In this document: piece by piece, positions 17,520-25,377 of the stretch
Layout of the letters: every line of letters begins with the position of its first letter
How positions within the stretch are numbered: position 1 is the first letter of the stretch
DNA from: JANNWF01 sp052390415
GTDB taxonomy: Bacteria; Pseudomonadota; Gammaproteobacteria; Xanthomonadales; Xanthomonadaceae
Length of the DNA: 64,000 nucleotides
Assembly (NCBI GenBank): GCA_052390415.1
Contig: JBQTGY010000050.1
Coordinates: 1 to 64,000, forward strand
Reading direction: 5' to 3'
Made by a program: the position numbers and the translations under genes
The notes under the pieces: model-generated
The model's input: only the letters and a program-made list of their open reading frames with translations
Databases searched by the model: none
Told to the model about the DNA's origin: nothing

Positions 17520-17650
17520 ATCGTCATCCCCGCGACTGTGAGCGCAGCGAGCGAACACGCGCAGCGCGAGTAAAGCGGGGATCCAGTGGTCTCGTTGAGG
17601 GCCATCTGGTAACCGCGATTCTGGATTCCCGCCTGGGCGGGAATGACGAT
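17520..17650. repeat. Dispersed palindromic repeats, family B (double copy)
   Basis: Two units between convergent genes. The first pairs GTCATCCCCGC with GCGGGGATCCAGTGG across about 45 bases; the second pairs TGGATTCCCGCC with GGCGGGAATGACG with almost no loop. The outer CGTCAT and inner CCAGTGG words are shared with the other family B copies. The second unit could also serve as a stem-loop transcription barrier, but no T run follows. Confidence 0.65.
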
Positions 17651-17687
17651 TCGGAAAGATTGCGGGAGAGACGCTATTCGCTCAGCC

Positions 17688-18434
17688 CTATTCCGCAGCG
17701 GCAGTTGGATTGACGCAACTGCTTGGCGCAGGCGCGACGCGTCTGATTGATATCGTCCCGGACTGGTTGATGTCGTTGCGTTGAAACGTCAAGGTGCCGT
17801 TGCCGCAGTCGCTGAAGCGAAACGTGGCGCTGCCGATGCTGGTGGTCACCACCGGCGGGGTGGCGCTGTTGAACAAGCCACCGGTGCTGCGTTGCAGATC
17901 GACGGTTGCGCTTTCGCCGTTGGCGGCGATGGGACCGATGGCTGATATCCAGTCATGTCGGCCCGCTTCCGTCGCACTCCAGGTGAACCAGCCGACGATC
18001 AGGCTGTTGATGGTTGGCACCACGTCGAGCACGAATCCCTGGCCGGGCCGGTTGGGGTCAAACCAGGTGCCATTGATGCCGGGGTTGATCGGAATCGAAG
18101 GCGTGGTGCCCGCCACGGTGATTCGCCCCGCCATGCCGATGCCACCGGGTCCGCCGTGCGGGGCGCAGTAGTAGCCGATCTGGCCGGCCGTGGTGAAAGT
18201 GCGTGAATAGGTCCACGCGGCGCTGCTCACATCGCCATTGGTGAAGCTGTTGTCGTCGGCGACCACGTTGTGCACGCCGCCGGTGTTCCGCCAGACCACG
18301 GTGTCGCCGGGTTGAATCGTCAGTTCAGCGGGCTCGTAGCGAAAGCTGATGACGCTCACCTGGTGGGTCGCCGCGGTGGCGGTGGTGTGCAGTGCCAACA
18401 GCAGACAGCCGGCGGCAACATTCAGTAAACGCAT
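17688..18434 (-). CDS. Secreted cupredoxin (plastocyanin/azurin-like) with C-terminal domain
   Basis: 248 residues from ATG 18434 with GGAGAG upstream; the much longer open frame is not credible. A signal peptide ends at TATAA. The cupredoxin domain shows the ligands of a type 1 copper site: His in GGVHNVV, then Cys, His and Met in the YYCAPHGGPGGIGMAG segment. The second half, starting with GTWFDPNRPGQGF, is a beta-rich domain with two cysteines seen in many secreted Lysobacterales proteins. Likely a periplasmic or extracellular electron carrier or copper-binding protein. Divergent from the outer-membrane protein gene at 18580. Confidence 0.82.
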   Translation of the reverse strand: MRLLNVAAGCLLLALHTTATAATHQVSVISFRYEPAELTIQPGDTVVWRNTGGVHNVVADDNSFTNGDVSSAAWTYSRTFTTAGQIGYYCAPHGGPGGIGMAGRITVAGTTPSIPINPGINGTWFDPNRPGQGFVLDVVPTINSLIVGWFTWSATEAGRHDWISAIGPIAANGESATVDLQRSTGGLFNSATPPVVTTSIGSATFRFSDCGNGTLTFQRNDINQSGTISIRRVAPAPSSCVNPTAAAE

Positions 18435-18579
18435 GGTGAGTCTCTCCAAGCTGCGATCCAATGCAAGCATAAGACGATTCACGGCGATGCAGCCGATGTC
18501 GTCCTTGCGATGGCCACACCGGGCCTCACCCCATGACACGCAGTAGACTGCAATCGGTGCACAAGATGGCTGAATTATT

Positions 18580-19476
18580 TTGCGAACGCTGACTTTGCTG
18601 GTATTCGCTGGTGCCTGCTCGATGCCGTTGCCCGCATCGGCACAGGCCGTGATCAGTGACCGCGAACAGGTCGGTTCGGATCGCCCCGAAGCCTGGGCGA
18701 TGAATTTTGCGATTTCCAGCACCCTGATGAGCGCGTTCGGAGCGCTACCCGAATTGCGCACGGGTGAATGGCGGGCCGCGCTCGAGTTGTCTGAAGTGCC
18801 GCACCTGTCGAGGGCGCAGCAACAGGTGGGATTTGGCGGTGAAAAGGCTGAAGACCTGAACAAGCTGCCCGCGTTCGGTCGGGTCCGCGCCTGGATTGGA
18901 CTGCCCGCTGGCTGGGTGGCCGAGCTGGGATTCACGCCACCCATCCGGATCAACGGCACCAAGGCCAGCGACTTGATCGCAGTGGCGGTAGGCAAGAAAT
19001 TGGTCGATGCAGACACGTGGTCGCTGTCGGCGCGTGTGGTTGGCCAACATGGGCGGGTCGACGGCGACATCACCTGTCCTGCGGAGTTGGCTGGGCCGTT
19101 TGATGCGACCGCGAACCCGTTCGGTTGTGTTGCGCCGTCGAGCGACCGCATCTCACTCAACTACTACGGACTCGACTTGACCGCCGCGACACAGGGCGAT
19201 CCGTGGGCGTGGCACGTCACTGCGGGAATGCTGCGCAGTGAGCCAGAGGTGCAAGTCGATGCCCTGGTCTTCACCGTGCGTGATCGCTCGCGCGTGCTCA
19301 GCCGCTCCGTGCTGCCCTATCTGGCCGTGGGCACTCAGCGTTCATTGAATGCGCATTGGAGTATCGGCGCCGAGTGGCTTTACGTGCCGCTCGTCGTGCG
19401 GCGAAGTTCGAGCGGAGGGATTGAGGATGATCCCTATCTGGGGCTGCGGGTGCAGCTGCGGTATGGGTGGAAGTGA
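18580..19476 (+). CDS. Putative outer-membrane beta-barrel protein
   Basis: 298 residues. The start is TTG at 18580; no in-frame ATG gives a complete signal peptide, and from the TTG the signal (RTLTLLVFAGACSMPLPASAQA) is well formed. The mature part alternates hydrophobic and polar residues, has aromatic girdles and ends in RVQLRYGWK, an outer-membrane-like terminal strand. Two cysteines (CPAEL and FGCV) may pair in a loop. No specific family recognised. Confidence 0.6.
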   Translation: MRTLTLLVFAGACSMPLPASAQAVISDREQVGSDRPEAWAMNFAISSTLMSAFGALPELRTGEWRAALELSEVPHLSRAQQQVGFGGEKAEDLNKLPAFGRVRAWIGLPAGWVAELGFTPPIRINGTKASDLIAVAVGKKLVDADTWSLSARVVGQHGRVDGDITCPAELAGPFDATANPFGCVAPSSDRISLNYYGLDLTAATQGDPWAWHVTAGMLRSEPEVQVDALVFTVRDRSRVLSRSVLPYLAVGTQRSLNAHWSIGAEWLYVPLVVRRSSSGGIEDDPYLGLRVQLRYGWK

Positions 19477-19536
19477 GCCGAATCGCGATTACTTTGCTGG
19501 AGAGCAGCACGTAGCCCGGATGCAGCGCTGCTTTGA

Positions 19537-19628
19537 GGAGGGCGCCGCTCCTGCGGCACTGCTTTTGCAAGGTCAGTCAAGCCAAGATTCGTCAGAGCCA
19601 AAGCGGCCGCGCGGGAGCGCGGCCCTCC
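19537..19628. repeat. Dispersed inverted repeat, family A (copy 1)
   Basis: Begins GGAGGGCGCCGCTCCTGCGG and ends with the near-complementary GCGGGAGCGCGGCCCTCC, giving two hairpins in opposite orientation. Related copies are at 24725-24810 and 35255-35353. All three are intergenic. The unit architecture (outer GGAGGGC/GCCCTCC, inner GCTCC.GCG) is that of a BIME-like palindromic element rather than a mobile gene. Confidence 0.75.
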
Positions 19629-19636
19629 TTCCTGCG

Positions 19637-20734
19637 CTACAAATTCTCCACCGCCACCACCCGATTGCGGCCGCAGGATTTGGCCGCGTACAAGGCTCGG
19701 TCGGCATCGCGGATGGTGTCCTCGAAGGACAGCACGCGTTCGTGGCGGGCGCTGCCTATGCTCAGGGTGACGCGAATCTGCAAATTGTTGTGATCGACGG
19801 CCAAGGCTTCGGCGCCGGCGCGGATCTGCTCGCACAGGTCGGCGATCAAGAGTGAATCGGAAAGCGGCAGCACCAGCAAAAACTCCTCGCCGCCCCAACG
19901 ACCGACCAAGCCGTGCGCGCCCACTTCCGCCATCAACATGGTGGCCAAGGCACGCAATACGGCGTCGCCGGCGGCGTGTCCGAACGAGTCGTTGATACGC
20001 TTGAAATGATCCACGTCGATCATCGCCACCGCGAACCCATGGCCGCTGCTGGCCTGTGTGGACTCGTTTTCCAGGCGCTCCAGCAAGGCGCGTCGATTGG
20101 CCAAACCAGTCAGCGGATCGGTGCGTGAGGCGCGGCCCAAGGCGAGATTGAGTTCCTTCATCTGCGACTGAAAGCCATCGCTGATGCGGGAAATCTTGTG
20201 CAAGCGGCGGCCAAGCTTTTGGGTGTCACGACTCAAGCGCGCGTACTCGGCACGCAAGGGATGCTCAGTCCATGCACTGTTGGCAAGAATGGCAGCCAAA
20301 CGTGCGTGTTCGGCCTCGTCTTCACCTTCGGCGGTCGTGATCGCGATCGGATCGCCAGAACCACTGGCGGCGGCGCAGGTGGGGCAGCAGCCGCTGCTCA
20401 GCACCACATCGGAATTTTTGCTGAGATAACCCTCCACATCGTCCCAGAATCCGCCGTCGTCGCGCACGCGTTTGCAGCGTGAACAGATGGGGATGAAGCC
20501 GCCCAGCGTGCGCACTTGGCTCAGCGCTTCGGTCAGGCGGCTGTTGGCGCTTTCCAATTCCTTGTTGGTCTGTCGCAGGTCGGCTTGATAGCGGTCGGAG
20601 ATGCGACTGATGCGTTCCAGCCGTTGATGCAAACGCTGTTGATCGGCGATCAATTCGCGGCACAGTGCCATGACCGCGTCGCAATCAACCTGCGGCTGAC
20701 CGCCCAGCTCGAGCAAGCGTGCTTCAGCGTCCAT
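19637..20734 (-). CDS. siaD: SiaD-type diguanylate cyclase with zinc-ribbon-like insert
   Basis: 365 residues. Makes cyclic di-GMP; in Pseudomonas aeruginosa SiaD is switched on by unphosphorylated SiaC binding to its N-terminal stalk. Here a coiled coil carries the motif RISRISDRYQ at residues 41-50, followed by a Cys module (C84, C87, C116, C117, C120) of the ICxxCKxxRDDxGFW type that accompanies some GGDEF and PAS proteins, then a second copy of the coil motif (KISRISDGFQ, 180-189). The GGDEF domain follows, with DPLTGLANRR and WGGEEF at 280-285. No RxxD inhibitory site precedes the signature. Last gene of the SiaABCD-like operon, 9 bases after siaC. Confidence 0.88.
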   Translation of the reverse strand: MDAEARLLELGGQPQVDCDAVMALCRELIADQQRLHQRLERISRISDRYQADLRQTNKELESANSRLTEALSQVRTLGGFIPICSRCKRVRDDGGFWDDVEGYLSKNSDVVLSSGCCPTCAAASGSGDPIAITTAEGEDEAEHARLAAILANSAWTEHPLRAEYARLSRDTQKLGRRLHKISRISDGFQSQMKELNLALGRASRTDPLTGLANRRALLERLENESTQASSGHGFAVAMIDVDHFKRINDSFGHAAGDAVLRALATMLMAEVGAHGLVGRWGGEEFLLVLPLSDSLLIADLCEQIRAGAEALAVDHNNLQIRVTLSIGSARHERVLSFEDTIRDADRALYAAKSCGRNRVVAVENL

Positions 20735-20743
20735 CGTCAGCGT

Positions 20744-21130
20744 TTAATCATTCACGGCGACGATGAAGAAGGGCAGGGTGACCTCTTCCTTGAACTCCTC
20801 GATCATCTCCAGCGCACGGTCGTTGCTTTGTGCGTAACTCCAGCGCACCGACACGACCCGGCCCTGCCGGTGCCCGGCTTCGAGAATGTCGAGCATGTCC
20901 ATCACGCTCTTGATGCTGCTGGTATTGAGATAACTCAAGGCGATCTGCGCCACCATCGGCGTGCTGGATTCGCGCACACAGGCGGATACCCACGCCAGCA
21001 GTGGGCGGAAATATTCAAACGCGTTTTCCGGGTAGGACTCGCCGGAAAGCGCAAGCACGCCGCTGTCCGGGTCGAAGTCCACCGCGGGCGTGGACGCCGT
21101 GGCAGCCAGCTGAAGTCGTTCGATGGCCAT
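20744..21130 (-). CDS. siaC: SiaC-family regulator (DUF1987)
   Basis: 128 residues, normal for the family. In P. aeruginosa SiaC is phosphorylated by the kinase SiaB and dephosphorylated by SiaA; the unphosphorylated form binds and activates the cyclase SiaD. The sequence shows the DUF1987 pattern: FDPDSGVLALSGESYPENA, where the Ser/Glu-Ser-Tyr-Pro-Glu-Asn region includes the known phospho-site, and a central LSYLNTSSIKS strand-helix. Situated between siaB and siaD with very short gaps, exactly as in the described operon. Confidence 0.9.
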   Translation of the reverse strand: MAIERLQLAATASTPAVDFDPDSGVLALSGESYPENAFEYFRPLLAWVSACVRESSTPMVAQIALSYLNTSSIKSVMDMLDILEAGHRQGRVVSVRWSYAQSNDRALEMIEEFKEEVTLPFFIVAVND

Positions 21131-21132
21131 GC

Positions 21133-21666
21133 TTAGATCTCGACACTCAGGCTGAAATAGGAACGCCCATCGGGCAGCGGCGTGAAGGTGTATTCGAGTG
21201 GGGCGCTGGCGCGGCGGGCGATCTCGATCAAGCCCAAACCCGCGCCGCGATCATCCGGTCCGCGTTCGACGCGCAATTGCGTCTTGTAGGCGAGTTTCAA
21301 TCCCGCCTTGTCGAGCGATGCGAGGTGATCCAGACGAGCCGCGAGTGGCGCGACGTCTGCTGCTGCCACCGCATTGCCCGCATAAATGCGATAGCGGGAG
21401 TCGTTTTTCGCGATCACGACAATGCTCGAATCGGTATCACTCTGGCCGCTCTGATCCCAGCGCTCGTGGTAATTGCGGACGTTCTGCGCCGCTTCGATGT
21501 AGACCGAAAACACGTCCATCATCGCGCTCTTCTGACTCTCGGAACTCTCCAGGTACTTCTTAACCGCGGTGCCCAGTTCCTCGATGATGCTGTGACTGAA
21601 CGAGCCGCTGAAACTGATCAGGATGCCGGCTTCGCGCAGCTGCTCCTTCAAGGCAAACAAGTTCAT
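21133..21666 (-). CDS. siaB: SiaB-family protein kinase (DUF6272)
   Basis: 177 residues. HATPase-like fold with an N-box EAAQNVRNYHERW and a glycine-rich GAGLGLIEIARR lid. In the Sia system it phosphorylates SiaC and so keeps the diguanylate cyclase off. Its start overlaps the end of siaA by four bases and its stop is two bases from the start of siaC, which indicates tight translational coupling. Length and motif order agree with the family. Confidence 0.9.
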   Translation of the reverse strand: MNLFALKEQLREAGILISFSGSFSHSIIEELGTAVKKYLESSESQKSAMMDVFSVYIEAAQNVRNYHERWDQSGQSDTDSSIVVIAKNDSRYRIYAGNAVAAADVAPLAARLDHLASLDKAGLKLAYKTQLRVERGPDDRGAGLGLIEIARRASAPLEYTFTPLPDGRSYFSLSVEI

Positions 21667-23720
21667 GAATCGCTCCGCGCCGGTGGTTGAGACAAAAAGT
21701 GTGCCGGATTGTCGAGGCGTATGCCCACCAGGGCGATGTCATCGCGTTGTGGCAGCGCGCCGCGATATTGAATCAGTGCCTGCCTGAGCAAGTCGCCTTG
21801 CGCCGCCAAGGCTTGCTCGCGCCAGCTCTGCAACAGCGCGCTGAGTGCTTTGGTACCCAGGGCGATGGCGCGTTCACCGCCGTTCTGATCGAGCAGGCCA
21901 TCGGTAAATAGATACAGGCGCAAGCCGGGTGTGAGGGTCAGCACGTGATTGGCAAAGTGCGTGCCGGCGGCGCTGCGGCGGTAGCCGATGCTGCGGCGAT
22001 CACCCTTGATGATCTCGATCTCAGCGTCCGGACGCAGCATCCAAAGTGACTGCTTGGCCCCGGCAAACGTCGCCGAATGTCGTCCATTGGCGACGTGCAA
22101 CAGGCCCAGATCCAGCCCATTGCTGCTGCTGGCGTAGTCGCCACTGTGCAACAGTGCGTGCAGGCCTCGATTCACTTCATCCAGCAAGGCCGCCGGATCC
22201 TGCATGCCAAGTGTCGCCACCGCTCGATCCAGCAAGGCCTTCGCCGCCATGGTCATGAACGCGCCCGGCACACCATGGCCAGTGCAGTCACCCACGGCCA
22301 ACAGGAAACCGTCTTCGCCATCGGCATACAGCGTGTAGAAATCGCCGCCGACTACATCACGTGGCAGCCAAAGTACCGTGCTGTCGGCGAACAAACGCGC
22401 CATCTCGGCGGGCGAAGCGAGCAGAGAGGCTTGAATCAGCCTTGCGTACTCGATGCTGTCCATGACCTTCTTGTTGGACGCCTCCAGCAAATCGTTACTC
22501 AACTGCAGGTCGTGCGTGCGGCTGGCGACCTTGGATTCGAGATTCTGGGTGTGATCGCCGATGGTGGCGGTCATGTGATTGAACGAGGTGGTCAATTGAC
22601 CGATTTCGTCATCCCGGTCGACGCTTAGCTGCACGTCATAACGGCCCTTGGCAACTTCACCGGTGTGGTCGGTCAACCGCGCCAAACGTGCCAGCACCAA
22701 TCGGTTGAGCAGCCACGACACCAGCAGGATGGTTGCCAACAGCGCGGCACCGAGCAGGATCAGAATCGGAATGAAGGTTTCAAGACGAACCACTTCAAAC
22801 GGATCGACCACCACGATCGTTGCCCAATGAATCTCGGGTAGATAACTGATGGCGGCGAGGCGCTGGTGGCCGCCAATGGTCAGGCTCAAACGCGCGTCGG
22901 CCGACGTGTCGGCCTTGGCCATGTCGGCGAGCAAGGCCCGCAATTCATCACGCTCTGCCTCGATATCGAGCAATTCGAAGACCGATTTGCGCGCAGATTC
23001 GTCGCGAATCTCGGCGTTGGCCTGCATCAGCGCGCGGTCTGGATGACCTTGCAGAAAGCCTTCACCATCCACCAGCCAGGTCTCGACGCCGGCATCGGTG
23101 GTGCGGACGATTTCTTGCAGGAACACCGACAAGTCGAGGCCGCTGCCACCCAAACCCACCTTCTTGCCGTCCTCGCCACGCACGATGGCGTTGATCCAGA
23201 GTTTGGTGACGCCAAGCTGCGGATTGTTGTCGACGTGCAGCGCGAACGTTTCGACTTCGCGCATGGTGTCGAAATACCAGGCCATGGTCGGATCGGCCGA
23301 GTCCATGCGATAGCGCAGTTCCTTGCCGGCGAACTGATTGTCGGCGTCATTGAAATAGTAGTTCTGGCTGGCGTCGATCACGAAAAAGTAGCTGTGATCC
23401 GCAAACAGCTTGCGGTAGCTCTCCAGTTCAGCCAGTGACAAGGCGGTCAGCTCGGGATCGGATTCCGCCACCGCCCAGCGCCGCAACAAGGGCGAGTCCA
23501 CCAACTTTTGCGCGAGCACCAACTCGCGCTGCACGCGGGCAAGAATCTTGCCGCGCGATTGGCTGGCGTATTGGGTGGCATACCCGGCGCCCAAGCTCTC
23601 GATGATGCGATCAGCGACGCGGAAGAAGCCGAATGCGGCAACGGCTCCCACGCCCACGAACACCGCGACCACCAGCCACAAGAAGCGTCCACGCAGGCTG
23701 CGGCCGAAGCGCACGCTCAT
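21663..23720 (-). CDS. siaA: SiaA-type membrane PP2C phosphatase with sensor and HAMP domain
   Basis: 685 residues from ATG 23720, which overlaps the stop of the preceding gene (ATGA); a GTG at 23732 is an alternative. Transmembrane helix at about residues 12-33, a periplasmic Cache-like sensor (ATQYASQSRGK to YLPEIHWATIVVVDPF), a second helix near 325-345, a HAMP domain, a short coil and a PP2C/SpoIIE phosphatase domain with GDFY, GDCTGHGVPGAFMTM and the YLFTDGLLDQNGG metal-site segment. In the Sia pathway it dephosphorylates SiaC in response to an external signal, turning on SiaD. Confidence 0.9.
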   Translation of the reverse strand: MSVRFGRSLRGRFLWLVVAVFVGVGAVAAFGFFRVADRIIESLGAGYATQYASQSRGKILARVQRELVLAQKLVDSPLLRRWAVAESDPELTALSLAELESYRKLFADHSYFFVIDASQNYYFNDADNQFAGKELRYRMDSADPTMAWYFDTMREVETFALHVDNNPQLGVTKLWINAIVRGEDGKKVGLGGSGLDLSVFLQEIVRTTDAGVETWLVDGEGFLQGHPDRALMQANAEIRDESARKSVFELLDIEAERDELRALLADMAKADTSADARLSLTIGGHQRLAAISYLPEIHWATIVVVDPFEVVRLETFIPILILLGAALLATILLVSWLLNRLVLARLARLTDHTGEVAKGRYDVQLSVDRDDEIGQLTTSFNHMTATIGDHTQNLESKVASRTHDLQLSNDLLEASNKKVMDSIEYARLIQASLLASPAEMARLFADSTVLWLPRDVVGGDFYTLYADGEDGFLLAVGDCTGHGVPGAFMTMAAKALLDRAVATLGMQDPAALLDEVNRGLHALLHSGDYASSSNGLDLGLLHVANGRHSATFAGAKQSLWMLRPDAEIEIIKGDRRSIGYRRSAAGTHFANHVLTLTPGLRLYLFTDGLLDQNGGERAIALGTKALSALLQSWREQALAAQGDLLRQALIQYRGALPQRDDIALVGIRLDNPAHFLSQPPARSDS

Positions 23721-24619
23721 GGCAACACCCACTTCAGCATCAGTTGCGGCGCGCTGGTGGCAAGCGCGTCATTGTGGTGGTAGTACCACTCGATACCCGC
23801 AAACCACTGGCCGGTCGCGCCAGTGAGACGACCGACATCGTGCAAGAGGCGAGGTTGGAAGATCACGTCGGTGCCGACATTGTCGGTGCCTGCGATGTCG
23901 ATGAAACCTTCGGTTGACCACGCCGATTCGGCAGCACCCAGATTGGCGCTCCAGAACGTGGTGAGCTGGGCGGTGGCATCGTTGAAGTTGTCGTTGCGCC
24001 AGTACAGATTGGTGCCGAAGACATTGAAACCGGGAAGGTTGAAGTCGACACCGACGCCAATCAGGGTGGCGCGAAAGCCATCATCGCTGGCGTTGACTTG
24101 GGTGGCAATCAGCACATCGCGAATCAGGCCGCCGTTGGTGGCCTGTTCACGCCAACGATTCAGGCTGAAGCGCGGCTGCCATTCGGCGTACAGCAAATTC
24201 GAACGACTGCGCCGCGCGCCAACAAAGTCCACCAATCGGCCGTGGTTCAGATCAATGAAGAAAAAACTGTCACCCCACGAACGCGCCGCAAAGTTCTCGA
24301 AACTGGCCGTGGTGAGGCTGCCGCTGCCGGTATTGGCACCGGTGTAACGGTCATCAAACTCAAAACCATGCAGCAGTTGCAGGTTGCTGCTGGTGAAGTG
24401 TTGGGCGAGGGCGGTGGGGCTGAGTGCGGCGGCGCATATCGCGAGCCACAAAGCGGGAGTGGTCGGCGATTTTGGGCGCAAGAGCGAGGCCTGTTGGGCT
24501 GACCACAATGAGTGTCGAGCAAAGCCCGCGCCAAGCCAAGCAACAATTTGCGGCAAAGGCTGGTGGCCATTGGGGATGGTCCGATGCAGCGGCTGTTGGC
24601 TTGTCCGCACGGAAAACAT
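23717..24619 (-). CDS. DUF5020/Tsx-like outer-membrane channel protein
   Basis: Up to 300 residues; the true start is uncertain. ATG 24619 gives an unusually long basic N-terminus before the hydrophobic stretch ALWLAICAAALSPTALAQ, so a TTG near 24472 (LRPKSPTTPALW) is an alternative that makes a normal signal peptide. The mature part is an outer-membrane beta-barrel of the DUF5020/nucleoside-specific channel type: LLHGFEFDD, SWGDSFFFIDL, YAEWQPRFSL and a C-terminal QLMLKWVLP strand. It overlaps siaA by four bases and so probably heads the operon. In Tsx itself the substrate is nucleosides; here it is unknown. Confidence 0.75.
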   Translation of the reverse strand: MFSVRTSQQPLHRTIPNGHQPLPQIVAWLGAGFARHSLWSAQQASLLRPKSPTTPALWLAICAAALSPTALAQHFTSSNLQLLHGFEFDDRYTGANTGSGSLTTASFENFAARSWGDSFFFIDLNHGRLVDFVGARRSRSNLLYAEWQPRFSLNRWREQATNGGLIRDVLIATQVNASDDGFRATLIGVGVDFNLPGFNVFGTNLYWRNDNFNDATAQLTTFWSANLGAAESAWSTEGFIDIAGTDNVGTDVIFQPRLLHDVGRLTGATGQWFAGIEWYYHHNDALATSAPQLMLKWVLP

Positions 24620-24724
24620 GACGCTTGCGACTGGTGTTCACCAGCTGCGAGTGAAGCCAAAGAATGTGCAGGCAGGATGGAATCGTTTTCGCTGGTATGC
24701 AGACGAAGGCAGACTGCCCAATCA

Positions 24725-24810
24725 GTCGCGCGGGAGCGCGACCCTCCAAAAAGCCTGCAAGGCTGCGAGCACCGCCGTTGGAAGGCGCCGCTCCCGCGGC
24801 GCTGCTTTAC
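24725..24810. repeat. Dispersed inverted repeat, family A (copy 2)
   Basis: GCGCGGGAGCGCGACCCTCC followed after about 30 bases by GGAAGGCGCCGCTCCCGCGG and CGCTGCTTTAC. The two hairpin units are in the opposite order to copy 1. The element fills most of the gap between the outer-membrane protein gene and the secreted protein gene. Confidence 0.75.
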
Positions 24811-24906
24811 CGATCAAACGCGAGAATTGTTTTCCGGCCTGTGCCAAGGCCCGCGTCTTGGGCTGTGCGCCTGTCGCACCCGTGCCGCGATGAGGCAGGC
24901 AGCCTT

Positions 24907-25347
24907 TCACTTCAGGACGATTTCTCGTATCAGCTCGGTGCCAAGATTCTTCCTGTAGGCGCTGCGTTCGACTCTTGCCTTGTTCTGATCTTTTGCACTG
25001 CCGATGATCTCTACGGCAATGGCATCCTCTTCGACCCTTCGATCAAAGCTGGCCATGTTTGGGTACGTGATCATGAAAATCACGTTGGGTTCCTCTGGCT
25101 TCCTTGGACGTGCGCTGTAAACCTTGTAGTCGACGATCAGCCCCGCCTTCTTTTTCGCTTCATTGAGCGGCTTCCAGGTTGAATTGAGCCAGTCAATGTA
25201 TTCGTCGAAGTGGCCATACTCGATCTTCAAGTAGGTGACAGCAGTCACCGGACCTTCTTCGTAAGTGATGCCGACTTGGGCATGCGCAACCATTGATAGT
25301 GCGAATGCCATGACGAAACCAACCAAGCATTGAATGATGCGGTGCAT
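24907..25347 (-). CDS. Small secreted protein of unknown function
   Basis: 146 residues with a clear signal peptide (hydrophobic core GFVMAFALSMV, exit AHAQ). The mature part is a ferredoxin-like mix of strands and helices with VTYLKIEYGHFDEYIDWL and NVIFMITYPNMASFDRR, reminiscent of the periplasmic 'hypothetical' proteins with a dimeric alpha/beta-barrel look, but no family can be named with confidence. AGAGAG precedes the start. It lies 30 bases downstream of the RDD/pilin fusion gene's stop on the same strand, though in reverse order of transcription it is the second gene. Confidence 0.7.
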   Translation of the reverse strand: MHRIIQCLVGFVMAFALSMVAHAQVGITYEEGPVTAVTYLKIEYGHFDEYIDWLNSTWKPLNEAKKKAGLIVDYKVYSARPRKPEEPNVIFMITYPNMASFDRRVEEDAIAVEIIGSAKDQNKARVERSAYRKNLGTELIREIVLK

Positions 25348-25377
25348 GTCGGGCTCTCTTGGAAGGATTGGTGGGGA

